From: Avena insularis
Lineage: Eukaryota > Streptophyta > Magnoliopsida > Poales > Poaceae
Length of the DNA stretch: 64,000 bases
Assembly: GCA_023614405.1 (NCBI GenBank)
Contig: CM042685.1
Coordinates: forward strand, 231,053,661-231,117,660
Direction of reading: 5' to 3'
Position numbers and translations under genes: made by a program. How positions within the stretch are numbered: the stretch's first letter is position 1; each line of letters opens with the position of its first letter. Shown one piece after another: positions 31,524 through 43,008 of the stretch. The notes beneath the pieces are model-generated. The model was not told the DNA's origin and did not search any database. It worked only from the letters and a program-made list of their open reading frames with translations.

Positions 31524-32928
31524 ATGGGTTCCAAGGTAGATGGGAGTGATGCTCCGGAGGTAGTCACCATGAACGATCTCAAGACGTTGGAAACAACCTT
31601 GGTGAATTCAATGGAGGCTAAGATGGAAGAGATGCGTCAATTGATAATGCGTCTCTCCACATCCGCAGCATCACCTCCATCTAACTCTGAGGATATCACT
31701 CCGCAATCCAAGGAAACAGATAAAACTGTTTCTAAAGATAACGAAGTGGTTGGTGATGACACTAGCAAGAGCTCCTCCTCGAAAAAGGATAGTGGTAAGG
31801 ATGGATACAATGAGGTTTCTCATGTGTATTCCCCTGATCCACCTATTCCTCACCCACATATACATAATAGGGGTGATCCACCCAAACTTTCTGCATCTAC
31901 TTTTACTCAATGGCAATTTTTGATGAAATCTCATGTGTGCAGTTCCTCCATAGAGTTGTGGAAGATCATCGAAAATGGTCTTCATGTTGGAAACCCCAAC
32001 AATATCACAAGAAGAGAAGTGGTCGATAGCCAACTCAACGCTACAGCTCTACACATGATACAGCTTGGTGTGGGTGACAAAGATATGCCACACATTCAAC
32101 ATCTTAGTACAGCGAAGGAAGCTTGGGATGCTCTCACCGAGCTCTTCATCGGAAATGAAAGTATGAAGAGGAATAGATATGATGCATTGAGCAACGAAGC
32201 TGAAGGATTCTATATGTTGGATGGAGAAGACCAAGAAGACATGTATAGGAGGCTTAAGGCTATAGCCACAAATTTCAGAAATCATGGTGCCGCTCATGTT
32301 GATGATGCATGGATCAAGCGCAAGTATGTCAGTGCTCTTATGCCATTTGAGCCCACAGATTTGAAAAGTCTCCAAGGTAGGCATAACTATCACCTCATGA
32401 CATCCAATGAGGTAATGCAAGAAATGGCCGCCTTCAAAGTGGCTGCCAAGAATGCCGAAGATGCTCGTGCTCGAGCTATGGGGATGCAAAAAGGGGTCAA
32501 CGTGGCCTTGAAGACTAGTGTGATTGATCATGATGAATATGCTCTAGAAGGTCTGGACTGTCCTGAGGATATAAAAAGGATTCATGGACAATACTTGGCT
32601 CTTTATGCTAGAAACTTCTGGAAAGATCCAGCCAAGGCTAAAGCTGAACTAGAACGCAAGAGTGGAGCATATGGAAGAAAAGAAAAAGGTCCCAAGCTGA
32701 GAACATGTTTCAACTGTGGTGACCGGCTGCACTTCTTAGCTGAGTGTCCATATCAAAGTAGGGAAGATAATGGAGGAAGACTCATTTTCAAGGACAAGTC
32801 AAAGGCTCCATGCAAGAAACAGTTTGTAAAGAAGAATGCTCCTTTCAAGAAGCAACCAAAGATTGTTCTAGTGGCTCAAGAAGAATATTCATCGGGAAGT
32901 GAAGATGAGGATGAGGACGATAGCTCTA
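31524..32928 (+). pseudogene. gag: Element F gag, N-terminal part, cut by H
   Basis: ATG at 31524 follows a 40-nt leader. Residues 1-110 are charged and Ser-rich with an N-terminal helical segment. Residues about 120-330 are the copia gag domain (WQFLMKSHVCSSSIELWKII, AWDALTELFIGNE, DMYRRLKAIATNFRNHGA). A CCHC knuckle CFNCGDRLHFLAEC is at 32706-32747. An acidic tail (GSEDEDEDD) precedes the H insertion at 32928/32929. The apparent stop a few bases later belongs to the H LTR. The frame is open throughout and resumes in phase at 43009. Confidence 0.87.
32924..32928. repeat. Target site duplication of H, left copy
   Basis: CTCTA, against CTCTC at 43009-43013; one mismatch. The F frame reads through correctly when one copy is removed. 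Confidence 0.7.
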
Positions 32929-35900
32929 TGTAGAGGGAGTGTCCCAACCTTTAAATTATAAGGTGGAGTCCCCTGTGTTTACAATGCTAGTCCCTGGATC
33001 AATAGCTAGCATCCACAGTTAAGATGTAATATCAAGAAACAAAGGTCATAATATAACTTTATAACCAGGAATAACATAATTTTATTACATCTTACATAGC
33101 TCATTTGGCTAATACATTACATTGCAGCGGAATAACTGTAAGCATGGGGTCCTTCATCTTCAAAGTGCCACAGGCAAACATGTTGGTTGTAGACTTTGTA
33201 ATCCTAATCAATCAATCTTCTCTAAAATCAATCAAACCTACAACATTACAAGTTACAGCCACAAGGGTCAATACATTTGAATTGTATTGGCAAGTTTCAC
33301 TACTAGGTAGATTATAAGTGCATCCTATCATTACATGCATATTTGGCTAAGTGGGGTTTAAGGCTCATTTGTAGAAAGCAAAAATTTATCCTATCTTTTC
33401 AAAATGGTTTTGGTCTTTTGTCAAATCTTTCTGAACTCCTTGGAATCCACCAAGTGTCTTTGTCAAAATCTCTTGAGCTCCTTGGTAACCCCAAGTGTTC
33501 AAGTTTTCATCAAAATCTCTTGAGCTATTTGGTAACCCCAAGTGTTCAAGTTTTCATCAAAATCTCTTGAGCTCCTTGGTACCCCCAAGTGCTGCAAGTC
33601 TTTTGTTATCACTTAAAAGTTTTTCTTTTAGAAATTGGAATGTCGAGATTTCCCATAGCTTCAAGCTTTAGTTGCTTAGTATTGTCCATAACCAGGGACA
33701 CGGCTAAGTACTTAGATTTTATTATCTTCTGCAGAAGTAGTACACTTTACCCACATGTCACAATCTCATCTTGTTGCCTCTAGTGGCCACTGGATTGGTA
33801 CTCACCAAGATGGAGTACTGGCAGATTGAGAATGTGAGGAAGTCTTTCCAGAGGGTCCTCCCATACACCATTGCTAGCTTGTCCTCAGTACCCATGTAGG
33901 ATTCCAGGTCCTCATTTTCAGTAACCTGAAGACAATGCATGGGTCTTCCCAATGTAGTTGACCAAGCCAGAGCCATAAGTAGCATGTGGTTGTACACGAA
34001 AGCCACAATTGGAGAAACATGTTCAATCTCTAAGTTTCCTGGGTGGTTTTCTTTTGGAGCACAACACAAAGAGATTGCCATAGACATGGTTCCTTTTGTT
34101 GCCACCTTCTCCAAAACTCAAAGTATCCTTGTCCACCCAGGTGGTTCATTGAGTCCTTGTTTTATTATGTAAAAGCACAAGTCCTTTTCTCAACTTCATA
34201 AATCTCAACATGTATCTCTTTTCAAAATATAGCATGGCTAAGCATGTAACAACTACATTGTTTTCACTAAGGAATGTATAGGGTATCCTATTAGGATTTA
34301 GCATAGCATATAGTATAGAAATTCTTTTCATGCATGTATCAAAAATCCACTAAGTATAATGAAAAATAGTAGGACTTTAGATGATACTTTAACTTGCCTT
34401 TTTGGTAGGGAATGATGGTTCACTTCTTGATCTTGCTAGTTTCACACTTTTCTAACTTCACTACAATCAACCAAGCAATCACAATATCAACTAGCATTCC
34501 AAACCAATAATCAATCAAACAATTCACACACATAAAACAATGGGATCTAAGTCATGCATGTAAGCATGCAAGAGATAGTTTTATTTGCAAAGATGGTTTC
34601 CACTAGGCTCTAAATTTTGTAAGGCTCAAGGTGGTCACTTCCTAAAGTGGTATAGTCATTTGCAAAAGGGTTTTATTCATAAACCATTTTTAAATCCATT
34701 CATCATTTTATGTGGTGGAAAATGTTTTTATAAAATCAAAACTTTATGTTTTTCACCAAATAAGTTGCTAATTCTCAAAACTTGGTGTTTAGGGTCAGTA
34801 GGTTTGATTCAAATCATTTTCCCAAAGTTTTTACTCCAAAAACATTTTCATAACAAAACCATTATTTTTATTTGGCTAGAAATGGGCTAAATCAATTAAT
34901 CCATCCTAAACTTCACCAAATACATTTTCAAAACCATGGGTTGGTTCCTAAGGTCAGTAAGTTCACCACAAACTAATTTGCCAAGGTTTCAACCTCAAAA
35001 ACATTTTTGAACAATTTTTCTAATCTAAACAAGCATACAAATGTTTCTGCAAAAACAACCATTTTATCAGAGGCTTTTTACTAAACAAATTGCATGGTTG
35101 GCTAGGGCTTGTTCCACTGATTCCAATGATATAAAGTTTGTAATTTTTGGATGTGTGGATCAAAAGTTACAAGGGTTTCAATTTGCAAATCAAATCTGAT
35201 TTCAAATCTATTTTTAAATCGAAGGCTGGCCACGCGTCGCTTTCTTATTGGACGGTACCGCTTCGTGCGGATTAGCCTCTGCGGTTCGTTGGATCTAAAA
35301 AGATCGCATGGCTCAGAACGACCCATACCGCTTCGCTCAGGTTCTATTCCTAGCCAGACGATTTGCATCGCACGGCTCACAGCAGCTCAACCAGTAACTG
35401 GCGGCGCTAGCGGCGGCAGATGGCGATGCTCGCTCGGACGGTGGGCTAGCAGCGGTTCTAGGAAACAAATAAGACAGGGGAGGGTCTCACCGTGTACGCG
35501 TGGTCGTGGTGGTGCTCAAGGTGCTCTCGAGGAAGCAAAGGCGACGGGACGGAGTAATCGTCACTGGAGTCGCTGCGGCGCTGTGTGGTCCTGTTCGTGG
35601 TCGGGGTCAACGCTACAGATCACAAGGGGGCAAACCGAGAGCATGGTTAGATGCGCATGGTCGAGGCGATGACGCGTGCGTGAAGGAGAAGGAGAGGGGC
35701 GGTCGGATACTACCTGGGGAACTCGTCGGAGTTGCTTGCAGACGCGGCGGTGCTTAGTTGAAGACGGAGCCGACGTTCTGGAGTGCCCGCGATGGAACGG
35801 AGGGCACAGACAGGTGCGCCTGGGAGTGGGGAATGTTCCCGTGTGCTTGGGAAGGCAAGGGGTGGCGAGGCTCGGCCGGAATTGGCTGGGGACGATGGTC

Positions 35901-37024
35901 GGAGCAGTGGCGTTGCGAGCTCGATTCAGGGCAGCCTGGTGGCGTTCAGGGCGTGGAGTCTGAGGGGAAAGGAAGAGGAGGTGCTGGCGCTTTAGTAGGC
36001 ATCGTCGCAGGGGGAGTTAAAGCCGTGGTTAACGCGAATTGATCGCCGGTGTTAAGGGCAGGAAATGGCAGGGCGTCGTCTGCGCGAGGAAGGAGTGAGC
36101 TGGCTACGTGGGTCCTTGCTGTCAGCGAGGGAGTGTGGGGGAAGAAGGGGCCACTGGTCAGTCACTCTGCGGGTGCGGGTTCTGGTGAAAAACGCTTCGC
36201 GCGTGGGGGAGAGAAGCTGGGCTAGTACTGGGCTGTTGGGCTTGGCCAGTTGGGCTGAGTCCGACTCTATTTTTTTTCTTCCTGAAAGTTTTATCTTTTT
36301 CCAAATCTATTTTCTGTTTTGAATTTCCAAACAACAATTCAAGCATTCAAATCAATTCAAACTTTCACCAAACATTGCAATTGAATTTGGTTCTGTTTAT
36401 CAACATAAACCAAAGTCCAAAGATCAAAATAATATTTTTATTTTAGGGTCCATTATTAATTAAATAAATAGACCTTGTTTATTAATCAAAATAGGATTTG
36501 AAAAAAAATTCCATTTGAAGTCTAAATATTTTCAAAACCAAATAAACAGGTTTTATTTGAAAATAAAGAATACTTGGAAAACTTGTTTAAAATAAATAAA
36601 TAAATTTTGATGTTTAATTAAAATAGCAAAACCTTTATTTTTATTAAACTTGGATATTAAATCCTTTATTATTTTATTTAAATAAACCTTCACTATTTTT
36701 TATCAAATAGAAATATTTTTATTTCAAAGGTTTGGCCAAGTTTTAATTTGGCTTATAAAATATTCCTTATTTAAAATACTTCCTTTTCATTTGAAAGCCA
36801 AATCTTTTATTAGAAGATTCAAAAATAGTAATTCCAAATATTTTATTTTCCTTTATTAAATGTCTATCTTTTTAAATCCCTTTAGGATTTATCTTGATCA
36901 AAATAGGTTTGAGGGTTTCCAAATGGACTCAAAAAGTTTCTTCTCAGCCTGAAAATCAATCAAAGTTTTATTTTATTCATTTATTTTTCACATTACAAGA
37001 TTTGGAAAATCCTGGGATGTGACA
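32929..37024 (-). repeat. Element H, left LTR (3' LTR in element sense)
   Basis: TGTAGAGGGAG to GGGATGTGACA on the plus strand. It contains three 47-bp tandem units at 33465-33600 and a GC-rich island at 35220-36260. ORFs in that island (35151-36042) have no supporting features. Confidence 0.92.
33465..33600. repeat. 47-bp tandem repeat in the H LTR
   Basis: Units start at 33465, 33512 and 33559 (AAAATCTCTTGAGCT...), with a diverged fourth unit just upstream. The same array is in the right LTR at about 39486-39620. Confidence 0.85.
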
Positions 37025-37026
37025 GG

Positions 37027-37042
37027 CTACCACCCTTAAAAT
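37027..37042 (-). promoter_or_regulatory. Element H polypurine tract
   Basis: In element sense ATTTTAAGGGTGGTAG, next to the LTR. An exact 16-bp copy is at 37104-37119. Confidence 0.65.
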
Positions 37043-37061
37043 AAATCTCGTCCCGAGATTT
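37043..37061 (-). promoter_or_regulatory. Pre-PPT hairpin of element H
   Basis: In element sense AAATCTC - GGGAC - GAGATTT: a 7-bp perfect stem, 18 nt from the LTR. Confidence 0.7.
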
Positions 37062-37103
37062 GGGAAGGCTAGGGTTACAAGTAGGCTCAAAACATCTAGG
37101 GTA

Positions 37104-37119
37104 CTACCACCCTTAAAAT
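37104..37119 (-). repeat. Second copy of the H polypurine tract
   Basis: A 16-bp exact repeat of 37027-37042, 77 bp away, on the other side of the hairpin. Confidence 0.65.
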
Positions 37120-37213
37120 TTTTCCAACTAAACTACATATTGGCTTGCTTGGGATCTTGGGGAAACTTCTCTGGGCAAACATTTGCATTGTGTCCTTGGT
37201 TTCCACACTTGAC

Positions 37214-38218
37214 TCATGGGCCAAGGTTGAGATTCTCCATAGGCTTGTTCAACTTGTTCTTCATCTTTTCTGGACAGTTGCTTGCATAATGTCCTAGGTT
37301 CTTGCAATTGAAATAGTTGATATCTTTGAGTTCTTTACGTGTCTCTTGTGGACAAGTTTCTACATAATGGCCTAGCTCTTTGCAGTTGTTGCACCTCACT
37401 TGGCCAATATCCTTATTCTTCTGGTTCTCTGGGCATTCACTAGAATAGTGTCCCATTTCTTTACATTTATGACATTGCACATGGCTTTTGTCCTTCTTTT
37501 GCTTTTTGGGTTTTTCCAAAGCTAGGAGTGCATCCAGTTCATGTTGTTCATATGTTATCTGGTAGGTAGGAATGTCTACATGTTTCTTGGACCTTTTATT
37601 GCTCTTTGGGTAATTCATATGCCCTTTCTTTGGTCCTTTGAATTGGGTTGTTTTGTTTGGAGGTATAAGTGGACCTTTTCCTTTGTCATCAACCTTCTTG
37701 GTAGACTTGGATCCTTCTGGATAGTTTGCAATCATTTGTTGCACTCCACCTTGTTTCCTTTGTTCAACAATGGAATAGATGGGGCATTGGATAGGAACAT
37801 GGTTGTTTCCTTCACATAGATAGCAAGTAGCTTGAGAGGTGGGACATTGGCCAACAGGATGTTTCTCTTCACAGTTGGGGCATTGATCTCCATGCTCCCT
37901 GGAAGTATGATCCTTGTCTCCACAAATAATGCAAGCTGGGGCTCCATCTAGAATAACATTTCTGTCATCCTTGTTGTCACAAACTTTTTTGGAATAGTTT
38001 TCTTCCATATTGATCATTTGATCAGTCACCTTGAGCATCAATTGGGCTTGAGTTTCCAAAAATCCTTGTAGTGTTGGATCTTTCCCACTGGTGTTGGCTA
38101 TGAATTGAGCTGACATTCGGTTCAACTGGTGTTGGGTTGCTATGAGTTCTTTCATGCTGTCCTCTTGGTCAGTGTTGGTGTCATCAACCTTGATGTTGGA
38201 GTTTCTTGGAGTAGTCAT
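37214..38218 (-). CDS. gag: Element H gag-like protein with five to six CCHC knuckles
   Basis: The frame is open from 38290; I take the ATG at 38218 (MTTPRNSNIK) because it gives the family-like start. The product has 334 residues. Residues 20-75 are helical and Gln/Met-rich. The capsid domain present in element D gag is missing. Zinc-binding units: a Cys/His block at 96-113, CX2CX3HX4C at 113-125, and CX2CX4HX4C at 132-145, 249-262 and 276-289. A last unit at 302-315 has Tyr in place of the first Cys. Linkers are Lys-rich. This is an intact frame, so an RNA-binding protein could be made. Capsid assembly seems unlikely without a partner gag. The domain order matches the C-terminal half of D gag. 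Confidence 0.75.
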   Translation of the reverse strand: MTTPRNSNIKVDDTNTDQEDSMKELIATQHQLNRMSAQFIANTSGKDPTLQGFLETQAQLMLKVTDQMINMEENYSKKVCDNKDDRNVILDGAPACIICGDKDHTSREHGDQCPNCEEKHPVGQCPTSQATCYLCEGNNHVPIQCPIYSIVEQRKQGGVQQMIANYPEGSKSTKKVDDKGKGPLIPPNKTTQFKGPKKGHMNYPKSNKRSKKHVDIPTYQITYEQHELDALLALEKPKKQKKDKSHVQCHKCKEMGHYSSECPENQKNKDIGQVRCNNCKELGHYVETCPQETRKELKDINYFNCKNLGHYASNCPEKMKNKLNKPMENLNLGP

Positions 38219-38934
38219 CTGTTTGGGTTGAATGGAGATTAGAATAGGCAAAAGATTTTCTAAGGAAATAATTCTAATCACACACATCACAATTCACTCA
38301 AGCAATGTGCAAGCATTCACAAACAACTTTTTCACTCAAACCACAAGGTTCAAGCACATACTTAGGCAACAAAATATTTTTGTTACACCACATAAGTTGG
38401 TATGTTTGACTTAGCTAAATATGGGGGTCCATCTATATGGTTCACTTGTGATCTTTCCATCCTTCTTGGTTGATTCTTCTTGCATGAGATCATGGTTTCC
38501 TTGGGAAAAACTCTTGGTTACAATACCTCAAGTGAGGTGAACTCCTTCTAATTTTGCATTTCCTTAGTCTCCATATCTTGAGCAAGATTTCCTTGTCTCA
38601 CTTGTAGTCCTTAGTGGTATCCAAGTTGGAAGTCCTTGGTGAATATGTTGAAGATGTTGAAGTCATTAGAGTTGAAGAAGTTGAAGTCATTAGAGTTGAA
38701 GATGTTGAAGTCATTAGAGTTGAAGATGTCCCTTGCACATGGTGTAGTCTTTGGCCATGAGGTAGGTTTTTCCATCAAGTTTGTAAATAGATGAGATGTA
38801 GAGTCAAAATCAAAGTGGTTGGGGAAAGATTTTACAAGTTTGTTTGTAAATAAGTTTTTGGAACAAATACAATTCCTATTTTCCTAAGGGTTTTTGTCCA
38901 ATCCTAGGGTTACAAATCCTACAGGCAACACAAT
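38219..38934 (-). other. Element H leader, non-coding
   Basis: It lies between primer site and gag and holds a 24-bp tandem repeat (38656-38727). No gene is seen. Confidence 0.65.
38656..38727. repeat. 24-bp tandem repeat, three copies
   Basis: Units at 38656, 38680 and 38704 (GTTGAAGTCATTAGAGTTGA + 4 nt), differing at one position. Confidence 0.85.
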
Positions 38935-38946
38935 GCTCTGATACCA
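38935..38946 (-). promoter_or_regulatory. Element H primer binding site (tRNA-Met type)
   Basis: In element sense TGGTATCAGAGC, two bases from the LTR. Confidence 0.88.
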
Positions 38947-38948
38947 TC

Positions 38949-41900
38949 TGTAGAGGGAGTGTCCCAACCTTTAAATTATAAGGTGGAGTCCCCTGTGTTT
39001 ACAATGCTAGTCCCTGGATCAATAGCTAGCATCCACAGTTAAGATGTAATATCAAGAAACAAAGGTCATAATATAACTTTATAACCAGGAATAACATAAT
39101 TTTATTACATCTTACATAGCTCATTTGGCTAATACATTACATTGCAGCGGAATAACTGTAAGCATGGGGTCCTTCATCTTCAAAGTGCCACAGGCAAACA
39201 TGTTGGTTGTAGACTTTGTAATGCTAATCAATCAATCTTCTCTAAAATCAATCAAACCTGCAACATTACAAGTTACAGCCACAAGGGTCAATACATTTGA
39301 ATTGTATTGGCAAGTTTCACTACTAGGTAGAATATAAGTGGATCCTATCATTACATGCATATTTGGCTAAGTAGGGTTTAAGGCTCATTTGCAGAAAGCA
39401 AAAAATTTATCCTATCTTTTCAAAATGGTTTTGGTCTTTTGTCAAATCTTTCTGAACTCCTTGGAATCCACCAAGTGTCTTTGTCAAAATCTCTTGAGCT
39501 CCTTGGTAACCCCAAGTGTTCAAGTTTTCATCAAAATCTCTTGAGCTACTTGGTAACCCCAAGTGTTCAAGTTTTCATCAAAATCTCTTGAGCTCCTTGG
39601 TACCCCCAAGTGCTGCAAGTCTTTTGTTATCACTTAAAAGTTTTTCTTTTAGAAATTGGAATGTCGAGATTTCCCATAGCTTCAAGCTTTAGTTGCTCAG
39701 TATTGTCCATAACCGGGGACACGGCTAAGTACTTAGATTTTATTATCTTCTGCAAAAGTAGTACACTTTACCCACATGTCACAATATCATCTTGTTGCCA
39801 CTAGTGGCCACTGGATTGGTACTCACCAAGATGGAGTACTGGCAGATTGAGAATGTGACGAAGTCTTTCCAGAGGGTCCTCCCATACACCATTGCTAGCT
39901 TTTCCTCAGTACCCATGTAGGATTCCGGGTCCTCATTTTCAGTAACCTGAAGACAATGCATGGGTCTTCCCAATGTAGTTGACCAAGCCAGAGCCATAAG
40001 TAGCATGTGGTTGTACACGAAAGCCACAATTGGAGAAACATGTTCAATCTCTAAGTTTCCTGGGTGGTTTTCTTTTGGAGCACAACACAAAGATATTGCC
40101 ATAGACATGGTTCCTTTTGTTGCCACCTTCTCCAAAACTCAAAGTATCCTTGTCCACCCAGGTGGTTCATTGAGTCCTTGTTTTATTATGTAAAAGCACA
40201 AGTCCTTTTCTCAACTTCATAAATCTCAACATGTATCTCTTTTCACAATATAGCATGGCTAAGCATGTAACAACTACATTGTTTTCACTAAGGAATGTAT
40301 AGGGTATCCTATTAGGATTTAGCATAGTATATAGTATAGAAATTCTTTTCATGCATGTATCAAAAATCCACTAAGTATAATGAAAAATAGTAGGACTTTA
40401 GATGATAGTGTAACTTGCCTTTTTGGTAGGGAATGATGGTTCACTTCTTGATCTTGATAGTTTCACACTTTTCTAACTTCACTACAATCAACCAAGCAAT
40501 CACAATATCAACTAGCATTCCAAACCAATAATCAATCAAACAATTCACACACATAAAACAATGGGATCTAAGTCATGCATGTAAGCATGCAAGAGATAGT
40601 TTTATTTGCAAAGATGGTTTCCACTAGGCTCTAAATTTTGTAAGGCTCAAGGAGGTCACTTCCTAAAGTAGTATAGTCATTTGCAAAAGGGTTTTATTCA
40701 TAAACCATTTTTAAATCCATTCATCATTTTATGTGGTGGAAAATGTTTTTATCAAATCAAAACTTTATGTTTTTCACCAAATAAGTTGCTAATTCTCAAA
40801 ACTTGGTGTTTAGGGTCAGTAGGTTTGATTCAAATCATTTTCCCAAAGTTTTTACTCCAAAAACATTTTCATAACAAAACCATTATTTTTATTTGGCTAG
40901 AAATGGGCTAAATCAATTAATCCATCCTAAACTTCACCAAATACATTTTCAAAACCATGGGTTGGTTCCTAAGGTCAGTAAGTTCACCACAAACTAATTT
41001 GCCAAGGTTTCAACCTCAAAAACATTTTTGAACAATTTTTCTAATCTAAACAAGCATACAAATGTTTCTGCAAAAACAACCATTTTATCAGAGGCTTTTT
41101 ACTAAACAAATTGCATGGTTGGCTAGGGCTTGTTCCACTGATTCCAATGATATAAAGTTTGTAATTTTTGGACGTGTGGATCAAAAGTTACAAGGGTTTC
41201 AATTTGCAAATCAAATCTGTTTTTAAATCGAAGGCTGGCCACGCGTCGCTTTCTTATTGGACGGTACCGCTTCGTGCGGATTAGCCTCTGCGGTTCGTTG
41301 GATCTAAAAAGATCGCACGGCTCAGAACGACCCATACCGCTTCGCTCAGGTTCTATTCCTAGCCAGACGATTTGCATCGCACGGCTCACAGCGGCTCAAC
41401 CAGTAACTGGCGGCGCTAGCGGCGGCAGATGGCGGTGCTCGCTCGGACGGTGGGCTAGCGGCGGTTCTAGGAAGCAAATAAGACAGGGGAGGGTCTCACC
41501 GTGTACGCTTGGTCGTGGTGGTGCTCAAGGTGCTCTCGAGGAAGCAAGGGGCACACGGGGACGGGAGTAATCGCTCGCTGGAGTCGTCGGCGGCGTCAGG
41601 TGGTCCTGTTCGTGGTCGGGGTCAACGCTACAGATCACAAGGGGGCAAACCGATAGCATGGTTATATGCGCATGGTCGAGGCGATGATGCGTGCGTGAAG
41701 GAGAAGGAGAGGGGCGATCGGATACTACCTGGGGAACTCGTCGGAGTTGCTTGCAGACGCGGCGGTGCTCAGTTGAAGACGGAGCCGACGTTCTGGAGCG
41801 CCCGCGATGGAACGGAGGGCACAGACAGGTGCGCCTGGGAGTGGGGAATGTTCCCGTGTGCTTTGTTGGGGACGGTGGTCGGAGCAGTGGCGCTGCGAGC

Positions 41901-43008
41901 TCGATTCAGGGTAGCCTGGTGGCGTTCAGGGCGTGGAGTCTGAGGGGAAAGGAAGAGGAGGTGCTGGCACTTTAGTAGGCGTCGTCGCAGGGGGAGTTAA
42001 AGCCGTGGTTAACGCGAATTGATCGCCGGCGTTAAGGGCAGGAAATGGCAGCGCGTCATCTGCGCGAGGAAGAAGGAGTGAGCTGGCTGCGTGGGTCCTT
42101 GCTGTCAGCGAGGGAGTGTGGGGGAAGAAGGGGCCACTGGTCAGTCACTCTGCGGGTGCGGGTTCTGGTGAAAAACGCTTCGCGCGTGGGGGAGAGAAGC
42201 TGGGCTAGTACTGGGCTGTTGGGCTTGGCCAGTTGGGCTGAGTCCGACTCTATTTTTTTTTCTTCCTGAAAGTTTTATCTTTTTCCAAATCTATTTTCTG
42301 TTTTGAATTTCCAAACAACAATTCAAGCATTCAAATCAATTCAAACTTTCACCAAACATTGCAATTGAATTTGGTTCTGTTTATCAACATAAACCAAAGT
42401 CCAAAGATCAAAATAATATTTTTATTTTAGGGTCCATTATTAATTAAATAAATAGACCTTGTTTATTAATCAAAATAGGATTTGAAAAAAAATTCCATTT
42501 GAAGTCTAAATATTTTCAAAACCAAATAAACATGTTTTATTTGAAAATAAAGAATACTTGGAAAACTTGTTTAAAATAAATAAATAAATTTTGATGTTTA
42601 ATTAAAATAGCAAAACCTTTATTTTTAATAAACTTGGATATTAAATCCTTTATTATTTTATTTAAATAAACCTTCACTATTTTTTATCAAATAGAAATAT
42701 TTTTATTTCAAAGGTTTGGCCAAGTTTTAATTTGGCTTATAAAATATTCCTTATTTAAAATACTTCCTTTTCATTTGAAAGCCAAATCTTTTATTAGAAG
42801 ATTCAAAAATAGTAATTCCAAATATTTTATTTTCCTTTATTAAATGTCTATCTTTTTAAATCCCTTTAGGATTTATCTTGATCAAAATAGGTTTGAGGGT
42901 TTCCAAATGGATTCAAAAAGTTTCTTATCATCCTGAAAATCAATCAAAGTTTTATTTTATTCATTTATTTTTCACATTACAATATTTGGAAAATCCTGGG
43001 ATGTGACA
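38949..43008 (-). repeat. Element H, right LTR (5' LTR in element sense)
   Basis: 4060 bp, co-linear with 32929-37024. Confidence 0.92.

Larger units (their letters stand above)
32929..43008 (-). mobile_element. Element H: gag-only Gypsy LTR retrotransposon with 4.1-kb LTRs
   Basis: LTRs 32929-37024 (4096 bp) and 38949-43008 (4060 bp) enclose only 1.92 kb. Orientation is minus: the primer site (complement of 38935-38946) lies beside the right LTR, gag runs on the minus strand, and polypurine tract and hairpin lie beside the left LTR. No pol is present. LTRs are nearly identical by eye apart from a deletion of about 38 bp in the right LTR near 41863 and small indels, so the insertion is recent. 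Element B is a diverged member of the same LTR family. Confidence 0.92.

Noticed and set aside
33418..33600. CRISPR-like repeats
   Set aside because: Direct tandem repeats without spacers, in a plant LTR.
35151..36042. Several overlapping ORFs in a GC-rich stretch
   Set aside because: They lie inside the H LTR, recur with changes and shifts in the other LTR (41274-41975), and show no domain.
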